In this document: piece after piece, positions 9,005-18,827 of the stretch
How the letters are laid out: every line of letters starts with the position of its first letter
Numbering within the stretch: the first letter of the stretch is position 1
NCBI RefSeq assembly: GCF_046250175.1
Contig: NZ_CP176468.1
Direction: 5' to 3' (one strand)
DNA: 64,000 nucleotides
Source: Psychromonas sp030397575
GTDB taxonomy: Bacteria > Pseudomonadota > Gammaproteobacteria > Enterobacterales > Psychromonadaceae
Notes under the pieces: generated by a model
What the model was told of the DNA's origin: nothing
The model's input: only the letters and a program-made list of their open reading frames with translations
Databases searched by the model: none
Position numbers and translations under genes: made by a program

Positions 9005-9409
9005 ATGATTAATTTTTTATCTTTACAACACAGTCGATTTCTACTGGTCCCAATGGTGCTAACACTCGCTGCTTGTACCAGCAAACCAAGAGAAGTTTAC
9101 GCGACTATTCCGTTAGTAACCGCTAGTGATGTAAAACCAAACAAACAAGCTCTACCACCTACTTTTGTTTCTGCGCTAAATAACCCTGCTTCAACCGCAT
9201 TAACTTACAAACAATACAGCATTACCATCGCCCCAACTTATGTTTCAGCATTAAGTTACTCATGCCGTCAAATGATATTTAACGAATCAAACCAAGCATC
9301 GAAAACAAGGATCGCCTGCGAAATCCCTTACAAAGAGAACGATAAGCTAATGAAATCTTGGTTTTTAGAGCACGCAATTACCGAAGCTGATAATAATATC
9401 GACTTATAG
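9005..9409 (+). CDS. Small lipoprotein, first gene of the capsule locus
   Basis: A 134-residue protein with a lipoprotein signal peptide: a hydrophobic segment ending in the lipobox LAAC, with the lipidated Cys near residue 24. The mature part has two further cysteines (YSCRQMIF and RIACEIPY) that could form a disulfide in the periplasm. I do not recognise the family. Its place 33 bases ahead of the KpsD-like exporter gene suggests an accessory role in capsule export or surface attachment, but that is inference from position only. The ATG at 9005 follows AAGTAGG closely. Confidence 0.7.
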   Translation: MINFLSLQHSRFLLVPMVLTLAACTSKPREVYATIPLVTASDVKPNKQALPPTFVSALNNPASTALTYKQYSITIAPTYVSALSYSCRQMIFNESNQASKTRIACEIPYKENDKLMKSWFLEHAITEADNNIDL

Positions 9410-9442
9410 CATGAAACACTTATTAATGACGTTGAGCATAAT

Positions 9443-11191
9443 ATGAATATTCTTAAAAAAATCACAGTTTGGTTACTTAGCAGTGCGTTGATCATGCCAA
9501 ACGCCTATGCAGCCTTTGAGCCAAGTTCAATTGACCTACAAAACAGCACAAGTTCAGGTATTCCACAAATAGAAGCCAATGACGATGCTGCAAGCAACAG
9601 TATTGGCTCTTATCAAAGCCAAGCTCGTTCAGGTATCTTGCTCCCGGGTGAAGTTGATGTACGTGAGCTATTACCTTCATCGGGCGAAGACAATCCACCA
9701 CCCTATGGCGCTAACTTATTTGCCGGTGGTTATGAAACAGAACGTGTTGATGGCTTAAATGAAAACTATTTGATAGCAGCAGGCGACCAAATCAATATCT
9801 GGATATGGGGCGCAGTTTCCTATAGCAGTGTGGTGACCGTCGACAACCAAGGTAACATCTTCATACCTAATATCGGGCCAATCAATGTATTAGACGTACC
9901 AGCCAGTGACGTTAACCAACTAGTACAATCAAAAATCAAAGCCATTTACACCAATAATGTTGAAGTTTACGTAAACTTACTTACTGCAACGCCTGTAAGT
10001 GTATACCTTTCTGGTGCCATTGTTCGACCAGGGCAATATGCAGGCATGGCTTCAGACAGCGTCTTGTATTACTTGAAACGAGCAGGTGGAATAGACACAG
10101 AGCGTGGTAGTTACCGCAGCATCCAAATTATTCGAGATAATAAAATTTTACAAGAAGTCGACCTGTATGACTTCGTGCAAACTGGGCAATTACCAAGCAT
10201 CACCTTTAAAGATAAAGATGTCATATTAGTTAAACCACAAAAATCCGCAGTGAATGTTTCTGGTGGTGTTAAAAACCCATTCCGCTTCGAGCTAAAGAAA
10301 AAACAAACCAAAGGCAGTGAACTAGCTGAATACGCGAAACCACTCGTGAAAATAAGTCATGTTGGAGTATTTGGTACACGTGCAAGTGGGCCGTTCTCTG
10401 TTTACTTGACTTACAAAGACTTCTTAAACTACACACTGCAAGATGGCGATAGTTTAGTATTTAACGACGATAATCATGCACAAGTTATTGATGTACAAGT
10501 ATCAGGCAGCTACCTAGGCCCATCTTACTTTGCTGTTAAGAAAAGCGCGCACTTACATGACGTATTAAATGCTATTCCAATTGTGCCTCAGTTAACCGAT
10601 AACAAATCTATTTATGTTTTAAGAAAAAGTGTAGCGGAACGCCAAAAACAAATATTAGACGACTCATTAGATAAACTTGAGCGCAGTGTCTTCACTGCAC
10701 CAGCATCATCGGATGGCGAAGCATCAATTCGAGCAAAAGAAGCAGAATTGGTAATGCAATTTGTTGAAAAAGCACGTCAAGTTCAACCATTAGGCAAAGT
10801 GATTGTGTCTGATAACGGTGTCACTGCAGACATCTTATTAGAAAAGGGCGACCAAATTGTCATCCCACATTACACCGACTTAATTAACGTTGGTGGTGAA
10901 GTACTTGTACCGCAAGCGATTGTTTATAACCCTAACGCAACATTAGACGATTACGTTGCATGGGCAGGGGGCTTTACTGACAGAGCTGACGATGAGCGTA
11001 TTTCAATCGTACGTGCTAATGGCATGGTGATATTTGCTAAAGATGATAAAGATGCCAAATCGATTAAAATAAACCGTGGTGATCAAGTATTAGTACTACC
11101 GAAAGTGGATACAAAAATTATTCAGTCAGTTAAAGATATCACACAAATAGTTTATCAAATAGCTGTTGCAGCGAATGTGGCCGTTAACTAA
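9443..11191 (+). CDS. kpsD: Capsule polysaccharide export protein, KpsD/Wza family (SLBB)
   Basis: A 582-residue exported protein of the polysaccharide-export family. A signal peptide ends near AYA-AFEP (residue 24). The Poly_export domain follows (about 108-180, from NYLIAAGDQINIWIWG to the segment with YVNLLTATP). SLBB-type beta-grasp domains come next (VYLSGAIVRPGQYAG; VNVSGGVKNPFRFE; a last one near VGGEVLVPQAIVYNP). The protein would form the outer-membrane or periplasmic part of the export channel. Its length is close to E. coli KpsD rather than the shorter Wza, and the next genes encode KpsM- and KpsE-like proteins, so the KpsD role in an ABC-dependent system is preferred. The symbol is by analogy. 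Confidence 0.85.
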   Translation: MNILKKITVWLLSSALIMPNAYAAFEPSSIDLQNSTSSGIPQIEANDDAASNSIGSYQSQARSGILLPGEVDVRELLPSSGEDNPPPYGANLFAGGYETERVDGLNENYLIAAGDQINIWIWGAVSYSSVVTVDNQGNIFIPNIGPINVLDVPASDVNQLVQSKIKAIYTNNVEVYVNLLTATPVSVYLSGAIVRPGQYAGMASDSVLYYLKRAGGIDTERGSYRSIQIIRDNKILQEVDLYDFVQTGQLPSITFKDKDVILVKPQKSAVNVSGGVKNPFRFELKKKQTKGSELAEYAKPLVKISHVGVFGTRASGPFSVYLTYKDFLNYTLQDGDSLVFNDDNHAQVIDVQVSGSYLGPSYFAVKKSAHLHDVLNAIPIVPQLTDNKSIYVLRKSVAERQKQILDDSLDKLERSVFTAPASSDGEASIRAKEAELVMQFVEKARQVQPLGKVIVSDNGVTADILLEKGDQIVIPHYTDLINVGGEVLVPQAIVYNPNATLDDYVAWAGGFTDRADDERISIVRANGMVIFAKDDKDAKSIKINRGDQVLVLPKVDTKIIQSVKDITQIVYQIAVAANVAVN

Positions 11192-11239
11192 TGATCTGTT
11201 TTCATATGCCATTATTGACTAAACAGGCTGGGCTTTAGC

Positions 11240-12025
11240 ATGGCTTTAGTTCAAAAACGCTCAACCCTAAAAATTTGGGGAGATGTCATATTTGCGATTT
11301 TTTTGCGGGAAATTCGAAGCAAATTTAATGATAAATTGGGCATAGCTTGGGCTGTTTTATCTCCGGTTATTTTTATAATGGCCATGTCGTTTTTCCGAGG
11401 TAGGTTAGATGGAGGCGAAACGCATACCATACCCACTTTCTTTTTTATGTTATACGGTATGATTCTAATTCAATTTTTTATGGGGTTAGTTGGATCAACA
11501 TCATCAGCAATAAAAAAAAATAAACCGCTTTATGCCTTTAGACAAGTGCAACCAATTAGTTCTGTTATTGCAATTTCATTATTTAGCTTTTTAATTAAAA
11601 TATTTGTAGTTGTACTATTGGTTTTTATTTCATATTTGCTTCACTTTGATATAGAAGTATATGACCCAATATCAATTATTATTATTTTTATTCAAGTATG
11701 GTTAATCTCATCTAGTATCGGGGTATTAGCTGCGATCCTCACTAGCTTTATACCTGAATTCGCTAAGATACAAGCAATGCTTATGCGCCCTATGTTTTTC
11801 ATCTCTGGAATTTTCTTTAGTTTGCAAGATATCCCCAGAGAATATTGGCATTATCTAGATTGGAATCCTTTTTTACATGCTGTTGAATTAACTCGTTATG
11901 CCGCATACCCAAGTTATGGTAATGAAGGTGTTAGCCAATTTTATTTAGATATGTTTACTTTATGTAGTGTGTTTTTTGCATTAGCTTGTTACCACATTAG
12001 TTGGAAGCAAGTGATAAGTCGTTAA
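11240..12025 (+). CDS. kpsM: Capsule ABC transporter permease, KpsM/Wzm family
   Basis: A 261-residue integral membrane protein of the ABC-2 permease family with about six helices. It begins with the cytoplasmic segment FAIFLREIRSKFNDKLGIAW, typical of KpsM/BexB proteins, and ends with a membrane segment and the short tail SWKQVISR. It should form the inner-membrane pore that passes the finished polysaccharide. The matching ATPase KpsT is not next to it as usual; a good candidate is encoded about 30 kb downstream at 41734. The kpsE gene follows after 112 bases. Confidence 0.88.
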   Translation: MALVQKRSTLKIWGDVIFAIFLREIRSKFNDKLGIAWAVLSPVIFIMAMSFFRGRLDGGETHTIPTFFFMLYGMILIQFFMGLVGSTSSAIKKNKPLYAFRQVQPISSVIAISLFSFLIKIFVVVLLVFISYLLHFDIEVYDPISIIIIFIQVWLISSSIGVLAAILTSFIPEFAKIQAMLMRPMFFISGIFFSLQDIPREYWHYLDWNPFLHAVELTRYAAYPSYGNEGVSQFYLDMFTLCSVFFALACYHISWKQVISR

Positions 12026-12137
12026 TCAGTAATCAAAGATAACGATTTAACTTTTCAGGGCTTAAGTAGAAATGCTTAAAGCTTTTATTAATTCTCAAGC
12101 CTTTAGGTGTTATCGCCTATAGCCTTTATAGTTATTT

Positions 12138-13454
12138 ATGTTAGAAAAACGATTTAATGAATTTAAAAGTTCAATCAAACCATCAGAATTTAATAATATT
12201 GAGTTTTTACAATCAAAAGCAAAAGAATTAAAAGAAGCAGACGCTGAATTATCTGATCGTATTTTAATTAGGGTCAACAACCTTCAACAAAAACAAACCG
12301 CGACAGCGCAGCAGCCAAAAGTTGCTGTACAAAAAAATAAAGGGTCGAAGAATAAGTCAGTTGTTGCTAAATTAAAACGTTCACCTTTTCTTGCTTGCGT
12401 TGTATTACCAACCTTAATCTTTGCTGCCTATCAATTTCTTTGGGCGACCGACCGATATGAAAGTCAAGCTAAAGTCATTGTGCAACAGCCTGACAGTGCT
12501 TCCACTATGGATTCTGGTATGGCGTTATTAACAGGATTAACCGGGGGTAACAGTAATTCAGATCCTGAACTCGTAAAAGCTTATATCTATTCTAACGATA
12601 TGATCGAGTACTTGAATAATAAAATTACTTTAAGAGAACATTATTCTCAATCTAATATTGACTTCTTTAGCCGTATTCATAACGACGACTCTAAAGAAGC
12701 ATTAAACCAATATTATCAAAACCATGTGGATGTTGTCTTGGATGAATCCTCTGGTGTGATTACCATCGCAGCACAAGGGTTTGACAGCGAGTATGCTCAG
12801 TTGTTGACTAACACTATCGTGGAAAGAGCCGAATGGTTTATTAACTCCATAGGGCATCAACTCGCCAATGCACAGCTTAGTTTTATGCAAGGTGAACATA
12901 AACGCATTGAAGAACGCTTTACTGCTGCACAGAAAGACTTACTGGTTTTTCAGCAAAAATATAATCTACTCGACCCAACGGCAGAAGGCACAGCAAAACA
13001 AACTATTACCAATACCATTGAAAGCCAAATCGCCACTAAGCAAACCGAGATAAAAACCCTAAAAGCGATCATGAGTGACAGCTCACCACAAGTGCAAGGC
13101 TTAAAAAATGAGTTATCCGCATTAAATGCTCAGTTGGAAGTAGAAAGAGATAAGTTGTCACAAACTGGGTTAGATGAAGTGCCAGTCAGTGAACTTCTCT
13201 CTCGATTCACTGACTATAAAATCAAAATGGATTTAGCGTTGCAAGCTTATACGTCATCGCAAATTTCATTAGAAAAGTCTCGAATAGAGGCTTATCGCCA
13301 ATTGAAATATTTAATTACCGTTGAAAAAGCAACTTTGAGTGAGGACAGTAAATATCCTGATGTGATTTATAATATCTCATTGTTTTTACTGTTGTTAAGC
13401 CTTGCATTTGGTATCGGTAAAATAATTATTAGCACAATTAAAGAATTGAAATAG
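12138..13454 (+). CDS. kpsE: Capsule export inner-membrane protein, KpsE/BexC/CtrB family
   Basis: A 438-residue polysaccharide co-polymerase-like protein. One membrane helix lies near residue 85-104 (FLACVVLPTLIFAAYQFLW) and a second near the C-terminus (FLLLLSLAFGIGKIIIST). The large periplasmic part between them is rich in coiled-coil heptads (EERFTAAQKDLLVFQQKYNL; AIMSDSSPQVQGLKNELSAL). This is the layout of the KpsE family, which links the KpsMT transporter to the KpsD channel. The first 80 residues form a charged cytoplasmic extension longer than in E. coli KpsE. No clear Shine-Dalgarno sequence precedes ATG 12138, so translation may be weak or coupled. Confidence 0.85.
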   Translation: MLEKRFNEFKSSIKPSEFNNIEFLQSKAKELKEADAELSDRILIRVNNLQQKQTATAQQPKVAVQKNKGSKNKSVVAKLKRSPFLACVVLPTLIFAAYQFLWATDRYESQAKVIVQQPDSASTMDSGMALLTGLTGGNSNSDPELVKAYIYSNDMIEYLNNKITLREHYSQSNIDFFSRIHNDDSKEALNQYYQNHVDVVLDESSGVITIAAQGFDSEYAQLLTNTIVERAEWFINSIGHQLANAQLSFMQGEHKRIEERFTAAQKDLLVFQQKYNLLDPTAEGTAKQTITNTIESQIATKQTEIKTLKAIMSDSSPQVQGLKNELSALNAQLEVERDKLSQTGLDEVPVSELLSRFTDYKIKMDLALQAYTSSQISLEKSRIEAYRQLKYLITVEKATLSEDSKYPDVIYNISLFLLLLSLAFGIGKIIISTIKELK

Positions 13455-13495
13455 TTTTTATTATTTCAACTCTCAAAAAACGGAAAGGAATGAAA

Positions 13496-14401
13496 ATGAA
13501 TAATAACCCATTAAACCGCAAAGGGATTATCTTAGCTGGTGGTTCAGGTACACGACTTTATCCACTGACTAAAGTGGTGAGTAAACAACTAATGCCTGTT
13601 TATGATAAACCAATGATCTACTATCCGTTATCAAACCTATTTATGGCTGGGATTACTGAAATATTAATCATCTCTACGCCATTAGAACTACCACGTTTTC
13701 AAGAACTGTTAAAAGATGGTTCACAATGGGGCGTGAGCATTGAATATGTAGTGCAACCTAGTCCAGATGGTTTAGCACAAGCCTTCCTACTAGCAGAAGA
13801 ATTTTTAGATGGCTCTCCAGCTGCATTGATCCTAGGTGATAACTTATTCTACGGCCATGATTTAGCTAAATCGCTGCAAAAAGCCAACAAACAAGAGAAA
13901 GGGGCAACAGTTTTCGGTTACTACGTTGCAAACCCAACTTCTTACGGCGTAGTTGAATTTGATGAAGCAGGCCAAGCAATTTCAATTGAAGAAAAACCAG
14001 AAAAACCGAAATCATCTTATGCTGTACCAGGGTTATACTTCTTCGATGCAGACGTTGTTGAATTCGCAAAAAATGTTAAACCGTCACCGCGTGGCGAGTT
14101 AGAAATAACAGATGTTATTTCACAATACCTTGATAATAAAACATTAAAAGTAGAAGTAATGGGCCGCGGTACCGCATGGTTAGATACAGGCACATTAGAT
14201 GACTTACTAGATGCAGCACTATACATCCGTGCCATCGAAAAGCGTCAAGGCTTAAAAGTATGCTGCCCAGGCGAAATAGCATTCCGCATGGGATACATAG
14301 ACGCAGACGGTATCAAAGAACTAGCCGCGCCATTAAAGAAGTCAGGTTACGGTGAATATTTACTAAGCCTACTAGAAGTAAGAATACTACCAAGCACGTA
14401 A
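13496..14401 (+). CDS. rmlA: Glucose-1-phosphate thymidylyltransferase
   Basis: First enzyme of dTDP-L-rhamnose synthesis: it joins dTTP and glucose 1-phosphate. The nucleotide-binding motif GGSGTRLYPLT is near the N-terminus, and the family motifs SKQLMPVYDKPMIYYPL, LGDNLFYGHD and EEKPEKPKSSYAVPGLYF follow. The length of 301 residues is normal for RmlA. ATG 13496 is preferred over ATG 13490 because the GGAAAGGA ribosome binding site (13482-13489) directly abuts the earlier ATG and is correctly spaced for the later one. The other three rml genes lie further on, split from it by a 1.1-kb REP region. Confidence 0.95.
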   Translation: MNNNPLNRKGIILAGGSGTRLYPLTKVVSKQLMPVYDKPMIYYPLSNLFMAGITEILIISTPLELPRFQELLKDGSQWGVSIEYVVQPSPDGLAQAFLLAEEFLDGSPAALILGDNLFYGHDLAKSLQKANKQEKGATVFGYYVANPTSYGVVEFDEAGQAISIEEKPEKPKSSYAVPGLYFFDADVVEFAKNVKPSPRGELEITDVISQYLDNKTLKVEVMGRGTAWLDTGTLDDLLDAALYIRAIEKRQGLKVCCPGEIAFRMGYIDADGIKELAAPLKKSGYGEYLLSLLEVRILPST

Positions 14402-15440
14402 CATCTTTAGGGGCAATGAGCGGAAAAGCTCTGCGATTCCTTTTTTCAGGCTTTGGTTTTAGTGTGTTGACTTTGATCTTAGCCTTTTGACTTTGGTTTT
14501 AGTGTGTTGATGTGACGTAAGTTACGAAACATCTTCAGGGGTGCTGGCTTCAGCCTGCAGTGTTTTGTTTTTTGTGTGTTGACTTTTGAACTTAGCCTTT
14601 TGACTTTGGTTTTAGTGTGTTGATGTGACGTAAGTGACGAAACATCTTTAGGGCCGCTGAGCGAATTAGCCGACAGGCTAGGGTAATGAGCGGAAGAGCT
14701 CTGCGATTCCTTTTTTCAGCCTGCAGTGTTTTTTTGTGTGTTGACTTTGACCTTAGTGTGTTGATTTTGATTTAGTACTTTGTAATAAAAGCTTCAAAAG
14801 CCAACACAAAAGATCTGCAGGCTAAAGCCAGCGCCCCAAGTATCAAGTTTTGCTTGATAGCTATCGCACTGTTATGCGATGAGCGAAGGTGTTGATTTTG
14901 ATTTTAGTCTTTTGATTTTAGTCTTTTGATTTTTGTGTTTCGCCATTTCGAAAAACATTGAAGTATGCGAAACATCTTTAGGGGCGCATGCTTTAGCTTG
15001 CAGTGTTTAAGTGTGTTGACTTTGATCTTAGTCTTTTGACTTTGGTTTTAGTGTGTTGATGTGACGTAAGTTACGAAACATCTTCAGGGGCGCTGGCTTC
15101 AGCCTGCAGTGTTTTGTTTTTTGTGTGTTGACTTTGACCTTAGTGTGTTGATTTTGATTTAGTGCTTTGTAATAAAACGATATAAAAGCTTCAAAAGCCA
15201 ACACAAAAGATCTGCAGGCTAAAAAAAAGGGTGCGCAGAGCTTACCCGCTCATGAGACCAACCTGACGGTTGATTCGCCAAGCGCCCCAAGTATCAAGCT
15301 TTGCTTGATAGCTATCGCACTGCTATGCGATGAGCGAAAGTGTTGAGCTTTGATGCAATAAAATTGACGAATAATATAGTAAGTGACGAAACATCTTTAA
15401 GGGGCGCTGGCTTCAGCCTGCAGTGTTTTGTTTTTTGTGT
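14402..15440 (+). repeat. REP-rich gap between rmlA and rmlC
   Basis: About 1.1 kb without a gene. Forward REP cores lie near 14539, 14981, 15087 and 15400 (GGCGCTGGCTTCAGCCTGC or the GCATGC form). Inverted cores lie near 14814 and 15213, and expanded-loop REPs near 14410-14450, 14652-14730 and 15215-15290. The hairpin ATCAAGC-TTT-GCTTGAT follows inverted cores (near 14850 and 15294). TTTGATTTTAGTC-like spacers recur between them. From 15470 to 15535 the sequence changes to an AACTTGTAACTT low-complexity run that resembles, in reverse complement, the repeats around 18.8-19.4 kb. Confidence 0.88.
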
Positions 15441-15539
15441 GTTGACTTTGATCTTAGTGTGTTGATTTTGACTGTTAACTTTTAACTTTAGCCTTTTAAC
15501 TTGTAACTTGTAACTTTCAACTTATAACTGAGTGTATTT

Positions 15540-16085
15540 ATGAAATTTATTGAAACGAATATTCCTGATGTGAAAATTATTGAACCACAAGTATTTGGTG
15601 ATGAACGTGGTTTCTTTATGGAAACATTCCGTACATCATTATTTAACGAACACTGTGGTGAGCGTGAGTTTGTACAAGAAAACCACAGCAAATCTAGTCA
15701 CGGTATCCTACGTGGTTTGCATTACCAAACTGAAAACACTCAAGGTAAGCTCGTTCGTGTCACCAAAGGTGAAGTATTTGATGTTGCCGTTGATATGCGT
15801 AAAGACTCTCCAACATTCGGCCAATGGGCTGGTGTATTACTCTCAGCTGAAAACAAACGTCAACTGTGGGTGCCAGAAGGCTTTGCACACGGGTTTTACG
15901 TCACCACTGACGAAGCTGAGTTCGTTTACAAATGCACGGATATTTACAACCCAAATGCAGAAGTCTCTCTAAAATGGGACGACCCATCACTCAACATTGA
16001 TTGGCCAATCGTAGCAGATAAAAAACCATTACTCTCTGCCAAAGATGAAGCAGGTTTAAGTTTTACTGATGCACCAAAGTTTTAA
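15540..16085 (+). CDS. rmlC: dTDP-4-dehydrorhamnose 3,5-epimerase
   Basis: Third enzyme of the dTDP-L-rhamnose pathway, a cupin-fold epimerase of 181 residues (normal length). Family motifs are visible: EPQVFGDERGFFMET, ENHSKSSHGILRGLHYQ with the catalytic histidine region, FDVAVDMRKDSPTFG, and GFAHGFYV. The ATG at 15540 begins MKFIETNIPDVK, the usual start of RmlC. A low-complexity AACTTGTAACTT run lies directly upstream, so the promoter is unclear. A glycosyltransferase gene follows after 3 bases. Confidence 0.95.
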   Translation: MKFIETNIPDVKIIEPQVFGDERGFFMETFRTSLFNEHCGEREFVQENHSKSSHGILRGLHYQTENTQGKLVRVTKGEVFDVAVDMRKDSPTFGQWAGVLLSAENKRQLWVPEGFAHGFYVTTDEAEFVYKCTDIYNPNAEVSLKWDDPSLNIDWPIVADKKPLLSAKDEAGLSFTDAPKF

Positions 16086-16088
16086 TTA

Positions 16089-16892
16089 ATGCGCATTTTC
16101 ATCTCAATAGTGTCTCACCGCCATCATGATGTGATCATTAACCTAGGCACTATTAAAGCACTCTCGAAATACGATGAAATAACCGTCGTATGTCGAGACA
16201 ATGATCCCGTTGGCAAGCTAAAAAGATACTGTGATAAATACAACGCTCATTACTTAGCCAACGGTCATGAACAAGGCTTCTCTGCTAACAACAATGCTAA
16301 TTACATGTATTGTAAGTTTGAGCTAGGCATGACAGAAGATGATTACTTTCTGCTACTCAACCCAGATGTCTTCATTACCAAACGAAACATACTGCAGTTA
16401 ATCGCTGCCTTAAAGCATGGTGATATTAACCTAGGTGTTGCGAACCTGTACTTAGATAGAGAAGAGATGGTGCATGACGACAATATTCGCCTTTATCCTA
16501 AATTCTCTAGCTTCGTTAAAACCTATTTACTTAACGACCGGTCAACCATGGTTAATCGCACTAGAGGCTTAAAGAAAAACAAACTCTACTGGGCAAGCTG
16601 TGCCTTTCTAGCGGTAAAAGCAGATGTTTACAATCAACTCAACGGCTTAGACGAACGTTATTACATGTATTGTGAAGATATCGACTTTAGTTTCAGAGCC
16701 AACAAAGCGGGTTATCCATTACAATACTTAGAGCAAGTTAAAGCCGTGCATTTTAGACGTTGTGCCAGCAAACAATTCTTGAGTAAATACTTTTTTTGGC
16801 ATGTACAAAGCGTTTTCAAATACTCCTTCTCTAAAAAACAAGAAACCGCATTAACCTCGCGTCTTGAATATCAAAACAGATATAAAAAATGA
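16089..16892 (+). CDS. Glycosyltransferase family 2, WbbL-like rhamnosyltransferase
   Basis: A 267-residue GT2 enzyme. It resembles E. coli WbbL along its length: start IFISIVSHRHHDVIINL, acceptor/nucleotide motif LLNPDVFITKRN, and the C-terminal segment with GLDERYYMYCEDIDFSFR. WbbL transfers rhamnose from dTDP-rhamnose to a lipid-linked sugar, and the surrounding rml genes agree with that. It starts 3 bases after rmlC and overlaps the next glycosyltransferase gene by 4 bases (ATGA), so these are translationally coupled. The exact acceptor cannot be read from the sequence. Confidence 0.85.
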   Translation: MRIFISIVSHRHHDVIINLGTIKALSKYDEITVVCRDNDPVGKLKRYCDKYNAHYLANGHEQGFSANNNANYMYCKFELGMTEDDYFLLLNPDVFITKRNILQLIAALKHGDINLGVANLYLDREEMVHDDNIRLYPKFSSFVKTYLLNDRSTMVNRTRGLKKNKLYWASCAFLAVKADVYNQLNGLDERYYMYCEDIDFSFRANKAGYPLQYLEQVKAVHFRRCASKQFLSKYFFWHVQSVFKYSFSKKQETALTSRLEYQNRYKK

Positions 16893-17842
16893 TTGATATT
16901 GTATTAGCGACCTACAACGGTGAGCGATTTTTAGAAGAGCAGGTGCGATCAATTCAAGCCTGTGTTGACTATCATGCTTTAGTCTCTCGTTTAATTGTTA
17001 TAGATGATGGTTCAACGGATAATACCATTTGTCTTATTCAAGACCTTGCTAAACAAGATCATCGAATAGAGCTACACCTCAACGAAAGTGGTTTACACGG
17101 GCCGAGTCATAATTTTGCTTACGGGGTAACTAAAACCTCGGCGAACTACCTCATGCTGTGCGACCAAGATGATATTTGGTTCCCTGAAAAAATCAGCCTT
17201 TCGATACAGCACTTAAAACAAGCAGAAAGTAGGTTATCACCTCAAACGCCAATATTAGTCTTCAGCGATAAACAAATTGTAGATGAAGAGCTGCAACTCA
17301 TTTGCCATAGCTACTTTAGCTTAAAGAACATCAGCAAAGATTGGCATCGCACATTTAAACAACTATGCCAACAGAACGTAGTCTCTGGCTGCACCACCTT
17401 ATTTAATCGCGCATTAATGGAAAAAGCCTTACCAATACCAGAGCAAGCTTACATGCACGATTGGTGGTTAGCACTAGTGGCGCATCGTTGTGGAGAGATA
17501 GTGTTTATAGACAAAGCATTGATCCAATATCGTCAGCACCATCACAACACCATTGGTGCACGTGAACGCAGTTTGAGCTCTTTGCTTTTTAAATTTACTC
17601 ACCATTTACGCCAATTTAAAAAAAGCCAACAAGGCATTATTAATCAAGCTATTGCCTTTAAACAGTTCGAACAAAAAAATAAATTAAGTGAGGATGAAAC
17701 CCTCGCTATTTTAAGTAGTCTCAATGACGCGACTTTGTGCAAAAAAATGTCTTATTTTTGTAAAGGGAAAGTGACTCGATCTCATTTTTTCGGTAAAGTA
17801 GCGCTTTTAGTATCACTTTTGGATAGTAAAAAACAAAAGTAA
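16889..17842 (+). CDS. Glycosyltransferase family 2, probable rhamnosyltransferase
   Basis: A 317-residue GT-A fold glycosyltransferase. The N-terminus IDIVLATYNGERFLEEQVRS, then VIDDGSTDNT and LCDQDDIWFPEKI, are the standard GT2 motifs; the QDD triad is the metal-binding DxD region. The DQDDIW form is common in putative rhamnosyltransferases, and the gene lies between rmlC and rmlD, so dTDP-rhamnose is a likely donor. It overlaps the upstream gene by 4 bases. The C-terminal 100 residues are basic and could contact the membrane. Confidence 0.82.
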   Translation: MIDIVLATYNGERFLEEQVRSIQACVDYHALVSRLIVIDDGSTDNTICLIQDLAKQDHRIELHLNESGLHGPSHNFAYGVTKTSANYLMLCDQDDIWFPEKISLSIQHLKQAESRLSPQTPILVFSDKQIVDEELQLICHSYFSLKNISKDWHRTFKQLCQQNVVSGCTTLFNRALMEKALPIPEQAYMHDWWLALVAHRCGEIVFIDKALIQYRQHHHNTIGARERSLSSLLFKFTHHLRQFKKSQQGIINQAIAFKQFEQKNKLSEDETLAILSSLNDATLCKKMSYFCKGKVTRSHFFGKVALLVSLLDSKKQK

Positions 17843-17876
17843 CAAAAACAAACAATTGAAAACAAGTAAGGTTGCT

Positions 17877-18767
17877 ATGAAAGTATTAATTACAGGGAAG
17901 GGCGGTCAGCTCGCGTGGGAATTAGAAAAGCTAGCGCCACAAGGCATACAATTACTTAGTTGTTCAGTAGAAGAACTCGATATCACCAATGCAGAGCAAG
18001 TGAATCAAACCATCACGCAATTTCAACCTGACGTTGTTATTAATGCTGCTGCTTATACAGCCGTTGATAAAGCTGAAAGTGATACAGAAACCGCTTACGC
18101 AGTTAATGATTTAGGTAGCGAATATATCGCTAACGCTTGTAAAAAAGTGTCGGCAAAACTGATCCACGTTTCTACCGATTTTGTGTTCGATGGTACCAAA
18201 ACCACTCCTTATCAAACTAATGATATTACTAATCCTATCAATGTTTATGGTGCATCAAAGCTAGCTGGCGATATAAAAATCAACGAAATTCTTCGCGAGC
18301 AAGCCACCATCATTCGCACCGCATGGGTCTATTCCGTCAATGGCAATAACTTCGTAAAAACCATGCTGCGCTTAATGGCTGAAAAAGATCAGTTAGGTAT
18401 CGTTTATGACCAAGTAGGCACGCCAACCTGGGCAAAAGGTTTAGCAGAAATGATTTGGGCGTTAATCGCCAGCGACCAAAACCCACCAATAGGTGATGCA
18501 TTAAAATTACATTGGACTGATGCCGGCGTGTGCTCATGGTATGACTTCGCGGTAGCCATTCAAGAGTTAGCAATTGAGAAAGGGATGTTAGAAAAGGCAA
18601 TCCCAGTACGTCCAATTCCTGCGAGTGCTTACCCAACACCAGCGACAAGACCCAGCTTTAGTGTGATTGATAAAAGCACTGCTGAACAAGCAAGCGGTAT
18701 TGAAACTATTCATTGGCGTAAACAACTATCGGCAATGATGGATGAACTCGCCGAAGGCGAGAGGTAG
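17877..18767 (+). CDS. rmlD: dTDP-4-dehydrorhamnose reductase
   Basis: Last enzyme of dTDP-L-rhamnose synthesis, an extended short-chain dehydrogenase using NAD(P)H. The nucleotide-binding motif is VLITGKGGQLAWEL at the N-terminus, and the catalytic YxxxK is in NVYGASKLAGD. Other family motifs are INAAAYTAVDKAESD and STDFVFDG. ATG 17877 gives 296 residues and starts exactly at the Rossmann strand, with TAAGG 5 bases upstream; an in-frame TTG at 17856 is less likely. The second glycine of GxxGQL is in place. A low-complexity repeat and a small four-helix-bundle gene separate it from rmlB. Confidence 0.94.
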   Translation: MKVLITGKGGQLAWELEKLAPQGIQLLSCSVEELDITNAEQVNQTITQFQPDVVINAAAYTAVDKAESDTETAYAVNDLGSEYIANACKKVSAKLIHVSTDFVFDGTKTTPYQTNDITNPINVYGASKLAGDIKINEILREQATIIRTAWVYSVNGNNFVKTMLRLMAEKDQLGIVYDQVGTPTWAKGLAEMIWALIASDQNPPIGDALKLHWTDAGVCSWYDFAVAIQELAIEKGMLEKAIPVRPIPASAYPTPATRPSFSVIDKSTAEQASGIETIHWRKQLSAMMDELAEGER

Positions 18768-18827
18768 AAGGTTTAAGGAGCGAGGTACAAGGCTAAAGGT
18801 ACAAGCGGCAAGGTATAGGAGGGGATT
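18768..18827 (+). repeat. AAGGTACAAGG low-complexity repeat, left arm
   Basis: Degenerate purine-rich repeats of about 10-12 bases (AAGGTACAAGG, AAGGCTAAAGG, GCGGCAAGG) fill the gap between rmlD and the four-helix-bundle gene. The same words recur after that gene at 19173. Confidence 0.75.
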